Shown: in pieces, positions 8,741 to 17,186 of the stretch
Layout of the letters: every line of letters starts with the position of its first letter
Position numbering within the stretch: the first letter of the stretch is position 1
Notes under the pieces: generated by a model
Told to the model about the DNA's origin: nothing
What the model saw: only the letters and a program-made list of their open reading frames with translations
The model's database searches: none
Program-made: the position numbers and the translations under genes
Origin: Clostridium sp031626875
GTDB taxonomy: Bacteria > Bacillota > Clostridia > Clostridiales > Clostridiaceae
Length of the DNA: 64,000 nucleotides
Assembly (NCBI RefSeq): GCF_031626875.1
Contig: NZ_JANDMF010000006.1
Span: 80,458 to 144,457, forward strand
Direction: 5' to 3'

Positions 8741-10207
8741 ATGATCGGGACATTACTTTTAAATAGATATGAAATATTAGAAAAACTTGGTGAAGGTGGT
8801 ATGGGAGTTGTTTATAAAGCTAGATGTAACATACTAAACCGGTTTGTAACTATTAAAGTATTAAAAAAAGATGTAAATAACTCTAAAGATTTTATAACTA
8901 GATTTAAAAGAGAAGCCAATTCAGTTGCAAGTTTATCTCATCCAAATATTGTAAACATTCATGATGTTGGTTATGAAGATGACATACATTTTTTAGTTAT
9001 GGAATATATTGACGGGAAATCTTTAAGTGAAATAATCAATGAAAATAATACTCTTAGTCCTGGCAAAGCTGTAGATATAGCACTACAACTTGCTAAAGCT
9101 CTTGAAATTGCTCATAGAAATAACATCATTCATAGAGATATAAAACCAGATAATATTTTAATAACTAAAGATAATATAGTTAAACTAATGGATTTTGGTA
9201 TAGCAAAAGTTACTGATTCAGTAAATCTAACTTCTACAAATATAGTAGTTGGTTCTGTACATTATCTATCACCTGAGCAAGGTAAAGGAGATAAGGTGGA
9301 TTGCAGATCAGACTTATATTCCCTAGGAATTGTTATGTATCAAATGTTAATTGGACAAGTTCCATTTAAAGGAGAAAATTCTGTATACATAGTTCTTAAA
9401 CACATTAATGAGCCTGTTATTCCTCCAAAAAATATAATTGCTGATTTACCTGATGAATTGAATGCAATTATTTTAAAACTATTAGAGAAGGATCCTGATA
9501 ATAGATTTCAAACAGCAAAAGATCTTATTGAATCATTAAATGAGATTAATGATTGTTTAAAGTTAAAACAAAATAGAACTGAAGATATATTTTGCATTAA
9601 TCCACAATCAAATACAACTAAATCTGAAGGAACCTATTCTGAGACAGTACTTATAGACCAAGAAGAAATTCCAGGAACTATGATGCTTGAAAAAGTCCCT
9701 GATAACGCTCTAATAATCCAAAATAATAAAAATAGCTGGATTAATAAAAATAAGAAAAAATTATTTATTGCTGGAGTAGCTATTCTAGCCATTTTTCTAC
9801 TTATAATTTTTATTCCTAAAAAAAATAGTAATATAGCTACTAACACTACATCTAATAATGAAAATATTAATACTAAAAATACACCTACTGAAAAAGAAAA
9901 TAAAAATTCAGATGAAAATGGAAAGAAAAAGCTACCTTCAGTGATTGGAAAAAAACAGGACGTTGCCAAAAAAACTATATCAGACAACGGATTTTCAAAT
10001 TGTAAAATTACAAATGAATATAATGATGTTGTCCCTAGTGGTTATGTAATTAAACAATCTCCCGCTGCAAATACAGCTTTGGAAAAAGATGAAAAAATAA
10101 CTTTAGTAATAAGTAAGGGGCCAAAGAAATCTGATTCTAAGAAAGATGATCACTCAAAAAATACTAATAATGATAATGAAGAAGATGATAATAACTCAGA
10201 GGATTAG
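8741..10207 (+). CDS. Membrane Ser/Thr protein kinase with a single PASTA domain
   Basis: This is a 488-residue PrkC/PknB-like kinase. The cytosolic kinase domain (about residues 10-268) has the Gly loop GEGGMGVVY, the ATP-binding Lys39 in VTIK, HRDIKPDN (131-138), DFG (151-153) and SPEQ (177-180). A linker rich in Thr/Ser, a basic stop-transfer (NKNKKK), one helix (about 341-359), a low-complexity Asn/Thr spacer and one PASTA repeat (about 398-461) follow. PASTA domains bind peptidoglycan stem peptides or lipid II in studied kinases. The canonical clostridial PrkC usually has several PASTA repeats and sits beside a PP2C phosphatase and rsgA. Neither is here, so this is probably a paralogue. 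The tail is Asp/Asn/Lys-rich. Confidence 0.93.
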   Translation: MIGTLLLNRYEILEKLGEGGMGVVYKARCNILNRFVTIKVLKKDVNNSKDFITRFKREANSVASLSHPNIVNIHDVGYEDDIHFLVMEYIDGKSLSEIINENNTLSPGKAVDIALQLAKALEIAHRNNIIHRDIKPDNILITKDNIVKLMDFGIAKVTDSVNLTSTNIVVGSVHYLSPEQGKGDKVDCRSDLYSLGIVMYQMLIGQVPFKGENSVYIVLKHINEPVIPPKNIIADLPDELNAIILKLLEKDPDNRFQTAKDLIESLNEINDCLKLKQNRTEDIFCINPQSNTTKSEGTYSETVLIDQEEIPGTMMLEKVPDNALIIQNNKNSWINKNKKKLFIAGVAILAIFLLIIFIPKKNSNIATNTTSNNENINTKNTPTEKENKNSDENGKKKLPSVIGKKQDVAKKTISDNGFSNCKITNEYNDVVPSGYVIKQSPAANTALEKDEKITLVISKGPKKSDSKKDDHSKNTNNDNEEDDNNSED

Positions 10208-10221
10208 GATATTACAAATAT

Positions 10222-10260
10222 AAGTGATTTAAGGTAATAAATCTTAGATCACTTTTTTTA
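10222..10260 (+). terminator. Terminator after the PASTA kinase gene
   Basis: The stem AAGTGATTTAAG (10222-10233) pairs with CTTAGATCACTT (10243-10254) with one G-U. A run of seven T residues follows, so the two kinase genes are probably transcribed separately. Confidence 0.8.
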
Positions 10261-10356
10261 TATATAAAAATAAATGATTTACATTGCAATTTCTTAAAAT
10301 TGTCTGATATTGTAGAATAACACAAAAATTCATAGTTTATTGTATGTACTTGTATA

Positions 10357-10365
10357 TGATATAAT
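10357..10365 (+). promoter_or_regulatory. Extended -10 element of the second kinase gene
   Basis: TGATATAAT at 10357-10365 is a consensus extended -10 (TGN-TATAAT). The -35 is weak (TTATTG, 10337-10342, 17 bp upstream). It implies a transcript leader of about 30 bases. Confidence 0.5.
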
Positions 10366-10398
10366 TCTATTATACCTTATGTTACAGGGGGAGAAGCT

Positions 10399-11451
10399 AT
10401 GATAGGTACATTACTTTTAAATCGTTATGAAATATTAGAAAAAATTGGCGAAGGTGGTATGGGAACTGTTTATAAAGGACGTTGTGTTATATTAGATACA
10501 TTTGTAGCTATTAAAATAATAAAAACTGAATTAAATAATTCTCAAAAATTTATAGATAGATTTAATAGAGAAGCCAACTTAATTGCAAGTTTATCACATC
10601 CTAGTATAGTTAAATTTTATGGTGTTGGTTCAAAAGGCAATATTAATTTTCTAGTTATGGAATATGTAGATGGAAAATCGCTGAGAAAAATAATAAATGA
10701 ACATGGTAGACTTGATCCAACAGCTGCTCTAGATATAGCCTTACAAACTGCTAGAGCTCTTGAAGTTGCTCATAAAAACAATATAATTCATAGAGATGTA
10801 AAACCAGACAATATTTTAATTACAAGAAATAATAAAGTTAAATTAATGGATTTTGGCTTAGCTAAAGGAAATGATTCTATAAGTATGACTTCTTCTAATC
10901 TAATTATAGGTTCTGCACATTATTTTTCCCCAGAGCAAGCTAATGGACATCCTGTTGATGGTAGGACAGATTTATATGCCCTAGGTATTGTTATGTATGA
11001 AATGGTTACTGGGCGAGTACCTTTTTATGGAGAGAATACTATGGCTATAATAATTAAACATGCTAATTATCCTGTTACTCCACCAACAGATATTGTGAAT
11101 AATTTTCCCAAGTATTTTAATAGAGTTATCTTAAAATGTTTAGAAAAGAGACCTGTTGAAAGATTTCAAAATGCTACCGAACTTTGTGAAGCATTAAATA
11201 TAGTAAAAAAAAGCATTAAAGAAAGTTATCATGCTGCTCTTAATGATACTAACATAATAAGACCAAATTTAAATAATAAATCACCTAAAGATAAATATAA
11301 TGAAACAATAAATGCATATCAAGAAACAAAACAAAAAGCAAATATAAAAGATGGGAAAACTAATGAAAGTTGGTTTAAAAAAAATTGGAAAATATCCCTT
11401 GTTTTTTTAGCTATTTTAATATATATATATTATAAAAATGCATCTTATTAA
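10399..11451 (+). CDS. Ser/Thr protein kinase with C-terminal anchor and no sensor domain
   Basis: This is a 350-residue kinase. The first 275 residues are closely similar to the preceding kinase (both begin MIGTLLLNRYEILEK), with GEGGMGTVY, VAIK Lys39, HRDVKPDN, DFGLAK and SPEQ all intact. After a polar linker comes a single helix near the C-terminus (LVFLAILIYIYYKNASY), so the protein ends at the membrane and has no extracellular PASTA domain. It therefore looks like a tandem duplicate that lost, or never gained, its sensor. It may respond through heterodimerisation with the PASTA kinase; that is inference. A strong GGGGGAG ribosome binding site precedes the ATG. Confidence 0.92.
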   Translation: MIGTLLLNRYEILEKIGEGGMGTVYKGRCVILDTFVAIKIIKTELNNSQKFIDRFNREANLIASLSHPSIVKFYGVGSKGNINFLVMEYVDGKSLRKIINEHGRLDPTAALDIALQTARALEVAHKNNIIHRDVKPDNILITRNNKVKLMDFGLAKGNDSISMTSSNLIIGSAHYFSPEQANGHPVDGRTDLYALGIVMYEMVTGRVPFYGENTMAIIIKHANYPVTPPTDIVNNFPKYFNRVILKCLEKRPVERFQNATELCEALNIVKKSIKESYHAALNDTNIIRPNLNNKSPKDKYNETINAYQETKQKANIKDGKTNESWFKKNWKISLVFLAILIYIYYKNASY

Positions 11452-11476
11452 TAATTAATATTATACTTGAAAATTA

Positions 11477-11541
11477 GAAATAGAATTAAAATAAATGACT
11501 CAAGAATTTATCCCTTGAATCTTTTATTTTAATTCTATTTC
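11477..11541. terminator. Bidirectional terminator between kinase and ECF genes
   Basis: The 19-bp perfect stem GAAATAGAATTAAAATAAA (11477-11495) pairs with 11523-11541. A smaller nested hairpin (ACTCAAG..CTTGAAT) sits in its loop. It lies between two convergent genes. Confidence 0.8.
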
Positions 11542-11565
11542 TTCCCCTAGGTATATTGGTTACAT

Positions 11566-12165
11566 TTATTCTCTTTCAATAGGTAATAGTAATCCTGATT
11601 TCTTTAATATTGGTCTTAATGTATTGTAAATAAAACTCACCAATATTACAGATATACCTGCATTTACAGCTGTGATACCCACACTAAATTTTGCTAATAT
11701 CTCTGCTACTTCTTGTGGTTGTCCCAAAACGTATTGTTTGTAAAAATATCCAAAAACAGGATCAAAAATCACATTAAAACCTAATCCACAAATGGCTGAT
11801 ATTATACTCCATTTTAATATATATTTCTTATCATTATTCTTATCTATCTTAGCATACCTATGTGCAACTAAACCTGTTACCACCCCAATACATAATTTTA
11901 GTACAAAAGTTTTTGGTGCCCCTAGAATATATACAGGATCAAGTATATCAGATATTGTCATTCCTATTGCCCCTGCAAGTCCTCCATACCATCCTCCAAG
12001 TAGAAGTGCAGCCAATACACAAAAGGCATTTCCTACATGTAAGGATACTGCATCTCCCCCTGGTAAAAAAATTTTAATTTGAAGAAAAGTAAATGCTACA
12101 AAACATAATGCTGCAAGTACTCCAGTTTGAAGTAATTTTATAAGTCTTAGATTTTTATTTTTCAT
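11566..12165 (-). CDS. ECF transporter S component
   Basis: This is a 199-residue hydrophobic protein with about five or six helices, of the ECF-type substrate-binding (S) component class. The N-terminus (LQTGVLAALCFVAFTFLQIKI) and the segment LHVGNAFCVLAALLLGGWYGGLAGAIGMTISDIL, with its small-residue pattern, match S components of the DUF1393/PF07155-like group. It would bind a vitamin or related micronutrient and dock on a shared EcfAA'T module encoded elsewhere. No riboswitch-like leader was found: the transcript leader is only about 36 bases. The substrate is therefore not assigned. The start has AAGGGGGAA upstream. Confidence 0.85.
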   Translation of the reverse strand: MKNKNLRLIKLLQTGVLAALCFVAFTFLQIKIFLPGGDAVSLHVGNAFCVLAALLLGGWYGGLAGAIGMTISDILDPVYILGAPKTFVLKLCIGVVTGLVAHRYAKIDKNNDKKYILKWSIISAICGLGFNVIFDPVFGYFYKQYVLGQPQEVAEILAKFSVGITAVNAGISVILVSFIYNTLRPILKKSGLLLPIERE

Positions 12166-12207
12166 ATAATTTCCCCCTTATAATTTCTATATGAAAATAT
12201 TGTGATA

Positions 12208-12236
12208 ATTATAGCACCTAAGGTATATTATTACAA
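12208..12236 (-). promoter_or_regulatory. Predicted promoter of the ECF S component gene
   Basis: On the minus strand TTGTAA (12231-12236) and TATAAT (12208-12213) are exactly 17 bp apart, giving a leader of about 36 bases. That is too short for a typical vitamin riboswitch. Confidence 0.65.
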
Positions 12237-12307
12237 TTGTATCGGCACGAAGACTTAAAGATAGTACTTTATTACCTTCTGTGTTATACTTTTCAAACTA
12301 AAAATTG

Positions 12308-12337
12308 AAGACAAGGATTGATTAAAATTCTTGTCTT
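12308..12337 (-). terminator. Terminator of the orphan binding-protein gene
   Basis: AAGACAAGGATT (12308-12319) pairs with AATTCTTGTCTT (12326-12337) with one G-U. On the minus strand CAATTTTTAG follows. Confidence 0.65.
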
Positions 12338-12398
12338 TAAAATAATTCCATATAAATTTAACTACAAAAATTTCAATTTATAATTTTTATTTTGTAAT

Positions 12399-13451
12399 TT
12401 ATGAATTGAAATTCATTATATATTGTTCAGGTATCCCTGTAATTGTAATTTTCTTGTCACATCTTTTTAAATTTGTACCATCAATAGGATTTTTATATGA
12501 AATTAAATTCATTGACACATCATACATGGCTTGTGATTTTAGATAAAAACTAAAATAAAAAGTCCCAGCCATGAATCCTTTTTCCACCAAGTTTTTAGCT
12601 TCTGGTAAACAGTCAATTCCAACAACTAAAATACTTTTTGATTTATCACCTTTATTATAATCATATTTTTGAAGAGCTTTAACAGCTCCAATTGCCAAGG
12701 CATCTCCAGTTGTAATAATAGCATCAATTTTGTTACCATACTTAAGAAATAATGATGAAATTGATTCTTCTGCTAAATTTTCATCCCAATATGCAAATAC
12801 AGTTTCAAGTTCTTGTGTTTTACCTATCCCATCATGAATTGTTCTAATAGAACTTTTTTCCCTTTGCATGTCTAATGGATTATTAGGATAACCTCGCAAA
12901 AGTATATATTCAAATATATCATCACCATTCTTATCAATAATTTCCTTATTGGAATTCCACATACCTACAATAAAGTTTCCTTGCATGGCAGAAATCACAT
13001 CATTATCTTCATTCAAAGAAAAAGCTCTAGAATATTTTTGAAGAACATCTGTATTAGGAACACTCGATGCCCAAAAAATTAATGGAATATTTCTTTGTTT
13101 AGCTTTAAAAACAATATCATCTATTACACTACTACTTTGCTCAACAACATTAAGTATTACTGAATCAAAATCATTTTGAATAGTAGTATTAATATTTTGA
13201 AGTTGTGTAGAAGAATTCTTTTCAGAATCAAAAAAAGTAAATGCAACTTTGTTAGGATTATTATTTTGAATTTTTTCTAAATTTTCTTTAATTAACAAAA
13301 CATATGGATGCTTAAGATCATAACAAACTACTGCTATTTTTGCTACCTCTCTTTTAGAAATATTTAAACTAGCATTAATTGCTTTCGAACTAAAAGATAC
13401 TACCATAACTGAAATTATAATAAAAACCAAGTTTCTTTTTAATATCTTCAT
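12399..13451 (-). CDS. Orphan galactose/ribose-type periplasmic binding protein (Peripla_BP_4-like)
   Basis: This is a 350-residue exported protein of the MglB/RbsB fold. The N-terminal signal (MKILKRNLVFIIISVMVVSFSS) has no lipobox cysteine, so it would be released or held by other means. The type I binding-protein pattern is clear: KIAVVCYDLKHPYVLLIKENLEK, FDSVILNVVEQSS, RNIPLIFWAS, IDAIITTGDALAIGAVKAL and ILVVGIDCLPEAKNLVEKGFMAGTFY. It lacks ABC partner genes nearby and is transcribed alone. It could therefore be a sensor input for a chemoreceptor or kinase, or serve a remote transporter. The ligand is probably a sugar, from family only. Confidence 0.82.
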   Translation of the reverse strand: MKILKRNLVFIIISVMVVSFSSKAINASLNISKREVAKIAVVCYDLKHPYVLLIKENLEKIQNNNPNKVAFTFFDSEKNSSTQLQNINTTIQNDFDSVILNVVEQSSSVIDDIVFKAKQRNIPLIFWASSVPNTDVLQKYSRAFSLNEDNDVISAMQGNFIVGMWNSNKEIIDKNGDDIFEYILLRGYPNNPLDMQREKSSIRTIHDGIGKTQELETVFAYWDENLAEESISSLFLKYGNKIDAIITTGDALAIGAVKALQKYDYNKGDKSKSILVVGIDCLPEAKNLVEKGFMAGTFYFSFYLKSQAMYDVSMNLISYKNPIDGTNLKRCDKKITITGIPEQYIMNFNS

Positions 13452-13600
13452 TTTCTATCCACTCCCTCCATGATTCTATACTCTTTATTATGTTCTTTAA
13501 TAAAAAAAATTATAAAATATAGATGTAGTTTCTTTAATATAAATCAATTTTATATTGTTATTTATAAAGCTAAATACTATTAACTAAGAGTGAATAAAAT

Positions 13601-13642
13601 TAAACAAATCGATTAACTATTTCTAATTAATCGATTTGTTTA
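13601..13642 (-). terminator. Terminator whose stem contains the flavoenzyme stop codon
   Basis: The 16-bp perfect stem TAAACAAATCGATTAA (13601-13616) pairs with 13627-13642. The stop codon of the oxidoreductase gene (13627-13629) lies inside the proximal arm. Confidence 0.75.
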
Positions 13643-15024
13643 ATATTTTTCTTCATTGCAATTTTTAATTCTACATTATTTATGCTTTGTGGAAAATTAA
13701 ATACATTTTCTGAATCATACTTTCTTTTAATTTCCCTAAGTCTATAATAATTTTCTCCATAATATTCTCTTTCATAATCTTCAAGCTCTGCACATGGGAA
13801 ACTAACATAAGATCCTGTTGTAATTTCATTTATATGTCTTTGTTTTTTCTTTACCCACTCAATATTTTCTTGGGCATATTTTGATTCTTCCCAAACTGAT
13901 TGAAATCCCATTATGAATTTTGCATCTCTATAATAAAAAGCTGATTCTTTTTTATCTTTATCATTAACAGCTCCACCTAATCCATAAAAAGAAACTGCTG
14001 TGTATACTGCCCCTTCTGCTCTTTCTTTAACTAACTCTATAATTTTCTCTATTTCATATCTTGTATAGTCATTATATACAAACCTTCCTGAAGATTTATA
14101 CTTTTCATAGGGTGGATGACTATCTTGAATTATTCTATTTACCTCTAAAACAGTAAGATACTCTAATTTAAATATCTCCTTTTTAGTAATAGTTTTAAAA
14201 GATACTAATATTGACTTAGCTTCTTCTTTGGTTCCATAGAATACTCCTGTAATACGAACTCCTGGTCCTTTTTTCAAAGAATTATAAATACCCATTTTCA
14301 AATTAATTCTTCTATCTAAATCTTTAAAAAGATTTTCCCAAACCTCATAAGCTTTAATTATTTCCTCATCTCTAGCTTCTAAGCAATCTATATCTATTAG
14401 GGTTGCCATTTCTATTTTCTTTGGGAGCCTAAATGTCATTGAAGTAACTATTCCAAAGTTACCTCCCCCAGCTCCTTTTAATGCCCAAAAAAGATCATTA
14501 TTAACTTTTTCTGAAGTAATTATTATATTACCTTTAAAATCTACTATTTCTGCTTCAATTAAACTATCACATGCTAATCCAAATAGTCTACTAGAGTATC
14601 CCCATCCTCCTCCTAGTACTAACCCTGGTACTCCTACAGTTGGACATCCTCCTCCTGGAAATGGATATCCTAAATTGTTCAGAGTATCATATAACTCTCT
14701 ATTCCTAACTCCACCTTGTATTTTTACAATATTCTTTTCTTCATCTACACTAATTTTATTCATTTTACTTACATCTATAACTACTACATCATCACCTGTT
14801 GAATATCCTTCATAATGATGTCTTCCAGATCTTATCCTTATTTCTAGTAAGTTTTGTCTAGCCCATATTATTGCATTTCCTACTTGTTCATTATTTTTAC
14901 AATAAACAATTGCTAATGGATATTTATCAATTGCTCTGTTCCAAGATTTTCTATCTTCCTCATAACTAAAGTTATCTTGAGTAATAACTACACCAGTTAA
15001 CTCTTTATAATCAACGTATTTCAT
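13627..15024 (-). CDS. Berberine bridge enzyme-like FAD-linked oxidoreductase, bicovalent type
   Basis: This is a 465-residue cytosolic flavoprotein of the PCMH/VAO-type FAD family with a C-terminal BBE motif. The FAD domain shows RSGRHHYEGYS, in which His69 aligns with the His that binds the flavin 8-alpha carbon, and GGGCPTVGVPG, in which Cys127 aligns with the 6-S-cysteinyl ligand. Both covalent attachment residues are therefore present. GGGWGYSSRLFGLACD and LFWALKGAGGGNFGIVT follow as expected. The protein ends with the family motif NVFNFPQSI. Relatives oxidise sugars, oligosaccharides or secondary alcohols; the substrate is not determinable here. The start ATG at 15022-15024 has GGAAGGAGGG upstream. 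It is transcribed alone with its own terminator. Confidence 0.9.
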   Translation of the reverse strand: MKYVDYKELTGVVITQDNFSYEEDRKSWNRAIDKYPLAIVYCKNNEQVGNAIIWARQNLLEIRIRSGRHHYEGYSTGDDVVVIDVSKMNKISVDEEKNIVKIQGGVRNRELYDTLNNLGYPFPGGGCPTVGVPGLVLGGGWGYSSRLFGLACDSLIEAEIVDFKGNIIITSEKVNNDLFWALKGAGGGNFGIVTSMTFRLPKKIEMATLIDIDCLEARDEEIIKAYEVWENLFKDLDRRINLKMGIYNSLKKGPGVRITGVFYGTKEEAKSILVSFKTITKKEIFKLEYLTVLEVNRIIQDSHPPYEKYKSSGRFVYNDYTRYEIEKIIELVKERAEGAVYTAVSFYGLGGAVNDKDKKESAFYYRDAKFIMGFQSVWEESKYAQENIEWVKKKQRHINEITTGSYVSFPCAELEDYEREYYGENYYRLREIKRKYDSENVFNFPQSINNVELKIAMKKNIKQID

Positions 15025-15119
15025 ATTCCCCTCCTTCCTCTAGTTGTACTACTTAATTTTACTACACCAAATTTGAAATTCATATCCACATATCAATAAA
15101 ACTAGAGAGAAATCATTGC

Positions 15120-15959
15120 TTAACTACAATATTCCAACATATATAATCTTTCTTTTTCTGCATCCACTAAAGTAAATAGCATATCTTTACTTGCCATGAA
15201 ATTAAAAGCATCAATTCCAAAGCAAGCCATGTCTGGAGTAATATCATAATAATTTTTAAAATTATATTCTATATTCATAAAAAATTCATCTATTATATTG
15301 GTTATATTTTTTTCATCATGCACAAAATCACTACTAGTTTTCCATCCTTCAGTTATTTCTCTAAAACTTCTGAAACTACCAGTTGCTTGATATTGATATT
15401 TAGTTAATTCATAACTATAAAATGATTCTAAATAACATCTTAGACTGCCACAACTCCCTAATTGAACTATGGATTTAATTCTTTTCATCATTTTCTCTAC
15501 ATAAACTTCCATTCCTATTTTTTTGGAAAGATATATTTCTTTTTGCTCAATAAAATCTGCTTGTAAGTAAAGATTTAAAGCTTTTGTTCGCTCTTGATTA
15601 TAAAACACCTCTTCACTTCCAACATATTTATATTTTCCACCATTATATTCAAATCCAAAAAAACCATTTTCACTAAATTTATGTCCATCACATAGTTTGT
15701 CTTCAGAAATTCCTAGACTTAAAAGAATATGTATTAAAAATTCTTTACCTTTAATATCACGTTTTATTGTTAAAATTGGTCTAAAAAAACACTCTAATTC
15801 TTCATTTTCTAAAACATCTGTTGCTTTTGGATATAATTGTATATCTTTTAAAACATTAGCAATCTCTTCTTTACGTTTCTTTTCCTTAAGTTTTTTCTTA
15901 TTTTTTGCTTCTTCTATAAATTCTCTTTCAAGTAGCTTTTTTCTTTCCAACATATCCAT
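15120..15959 (-). CDS. Unrecognised cytosolic protein, last gene of the DUF4132 operon
   Basis: This 279-residue protein could not be assigned to a family. The first 45 residues form a highly charged Lys/Glu-rich helix (ERKKLLEREFIEEAKNKKKL...), probably coiled coil. The rest is mixed alpha/beta with several Cys (ELECFF, GSCGSLRCYLESF, DMACFGIDAF) and no signal peptide or membrane helix. The start at 15957-15959 is supported by GGGGG eight bases upstream. It lies 144 bp downstream of the SMI1-like gene, the largest gap in the block. It may therefore be the last gene of the operon or separately expressed. Confidence 0.75.
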   Translation of the reverse strand: MDMLERKKLLEREFIEEAKNKKKLKEKKRKEEIANVLKDIQLYPKATDVLENEELECFFRPILTIKRDIKGKEFLIHILLSLGISEDKLCDGHKFSENGFFGFEYNGGKYKYVGSEEVFYNQERTKALNLYLQADFIEQKEIYLSKKIGMEVYVEKMMKRIKSIVQLGSCGSLRCYLESFYSYELTKYQYQATGSFRSFREITEGWKTSSDFVHDEKNITNIIDEFFMNIEYNFKNYYDITPDMACFGIDAFNFMASKDMLFTLVDAEKERLYMLEYCS

Positions 15960-16103
15960 TTATTTTTCCCCCATTTAAATTGATAGTATGCTTTTAAGCG
16001 TTTCCAGTCTATTTCCTTAGTTGCTATCCAATTTTTTCTCCCTATATCCCTCATATCATCATTCATACCTAAAATATTTTATCCATTTTTATTCATACAT
16101 ATC

Positions 16104-16691
16104 TTATCTATTTTCTAAATAATCTTTTACAATATCTAAAAATTCTTCTTTAGTTAAAAATCTTTTAAAGAAATCTTCTAAGTTTTTTTTATGATTAATT
16201 GCTGTAAAAAATTCTTCATGATCTGTACTATATACTACTGGATTACTTTGATTTGAATCTCCCAAACAAATAAAATAGTGATCTGGAAATCCATATGAAT
16301 AGCATATGCACATAAAATCAAGTTCATCGCATTTTATAACTTCTCTTATTTCATCTTCAGTTGTTATTTCATCTAATTCTCCAAAGTCTTCTGATCCTTC
16401 TTTAAATGGTGTAAAAAGAAAATTTCTAAAGAACGATTGTCCATATGGAATTTCATGATCTGAAAAATAATGATCTCCTATATTTTTATAAAATAGATCC
16501 TTATTTTCAAGATACATATTTTTATGTTTTTCATAAAATTCATCTACTCCATATAAATCCTCAGCAAAGCTTTTTGGATATAAAGGATTACTGAATTTAA
16601 TCTTTTGTAAATCTTCTTTTAAAGAATTTCCTTTTACATTATCAATATTTCCACCTAAAGCTTTTATTCTTTCTAAAATTTCTTGTTTCAT
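16104..16691 (-). CDS. SMI1/KNR4-like protein
   Basis: This is a 195-residue cytosolic protein. The central and C-terminal part has the alternating pattern of the SMI1/KNR4 (SUKH) superfamily: DEFYEKHKNMY, FCICYSYGFPDHYFICLG (my reading of the segment MCICYSYGFPDHYFICLG), VVYSTDHEEFFTAINHKKNLEDFFKRFL. SUKH proteins are often immunity or recruitment modules in polymorphic toxin systems, and also occur as housekeeping partners. The assignment rests on pattern recognition and should be regarded as moderate. I chose the ATG at 16689-16691 (MKQEILER) because AAAGGAA lies eight bases upstream; an ATG nine codons earlier has no site. It sits 56 bp after the preceding operon gene. Confidence 0.65.
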   Translation of the reverse strand: MKQEILERIKALGGNIDNVKGNSLKEDLQKIKFSNPLYPKSFAEDLYGVDEFYEKHKNMYLENKDLFYKNIGDHYFSDHEIPYGQSFFRNFLFTPFKEGSEDFGELDEITTEDEIREVIKCDELDFMCICYSYGFPDHYFICLGDSNQSNPVVYSTDHEEFFTAINHKKNLEDFFKRFLTKEEFLDIVKDYLENR

Positions 16692-16747
16692 TTTTAACAT
16701 TCCTTTCAATATATCCATTATCGTTTTTGTATTGAAATTCTCAATTT

Positions 16748-17146
16748 CTAATATACTTCAAATATTAATCCCTTTTCAGCTGAAAAATCTTTATGAAAAG
16801 TAACATAAATAGTAAGGTTACCAGCTGGACTTTCCCCTGCATCATATCCAATTTGAAAAGATCCATTCTCATAAAAAATTAGGTATCTTTTTTCAAGTTT
16901 TTCAGAATTATCTTCTGAATTATAAGTTTTAATATGATGTATAGCTTTTTTGTTTAGCATCTTAAAATTGTCCATAACATTTTTTATAGGTGTTGATAGA
17001 TTATTAATAACACTTTCTTTTTTTGTTTCTACATTAATATAAAAAGATTCGCCATCTAGCATAATTGTGCTTTTATAATAATTAATCCCACTACAATATT
17101 CAAATAGCCCTACACCTTCAATATCAATGCTCTTTGGTAACCCCAT
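16748..17146 (-). CDS. Small unrecognised cytosolic protein of the DUF4132 operon
   Basis: This 132-residue protein has no signal peptide or membrane segment and is predicted mostly beta (SIDIEGVGLFEYCSGINYYKSTIML, RYLIFYENGSFQIGYDAGES, NLTIYVTFHKDFSAEKGLIFEVY). No family was recognised. The spacing of 40 bp to the upstream 701-residue protein and 56 bp to the downstream SMI1-like gene supports co-transcription. The start at 17144-17146 has GAGGGGGAG upstream. The compact beta fold with acidic loops resembles the small immunity-like proteins often found near SUKH and DUF1963 genes, but no function can be claimed. Confidence 0.75.
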   Translation of the reverse strand: MGLPKSIDIEGVGLFEYCSGINYYKSTIMLDGESFYINVETKKESVINNLSTPIKNVMDNFKMLNKKAIHHIKTYNSEDNSEKLEKRYLIFYENGSFQIGYDAGESPAGNLTIYVTFHKDFSAEKGLIFEVY

Positions 17147-17186
17147 TTTTACTCCCCCTCTTTGATTATTTCAACAGTTTCTATAA

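Noticed and set aside
9634..9987. 117-codon minus-strand frame inside the PASTA kinase gene
   Set aside because: It mirrors the low-complexity linker and membrane helix of the kinase; no translation signal.
12166..12260. Possible vitamin riboswitch ahead of the ECF S component gene
   Set aside because: The promoter at 12208-12236 leaves a leader of only about 36 bases with no conserved TPP, FMN, cobalamin or preQ1 pattern.
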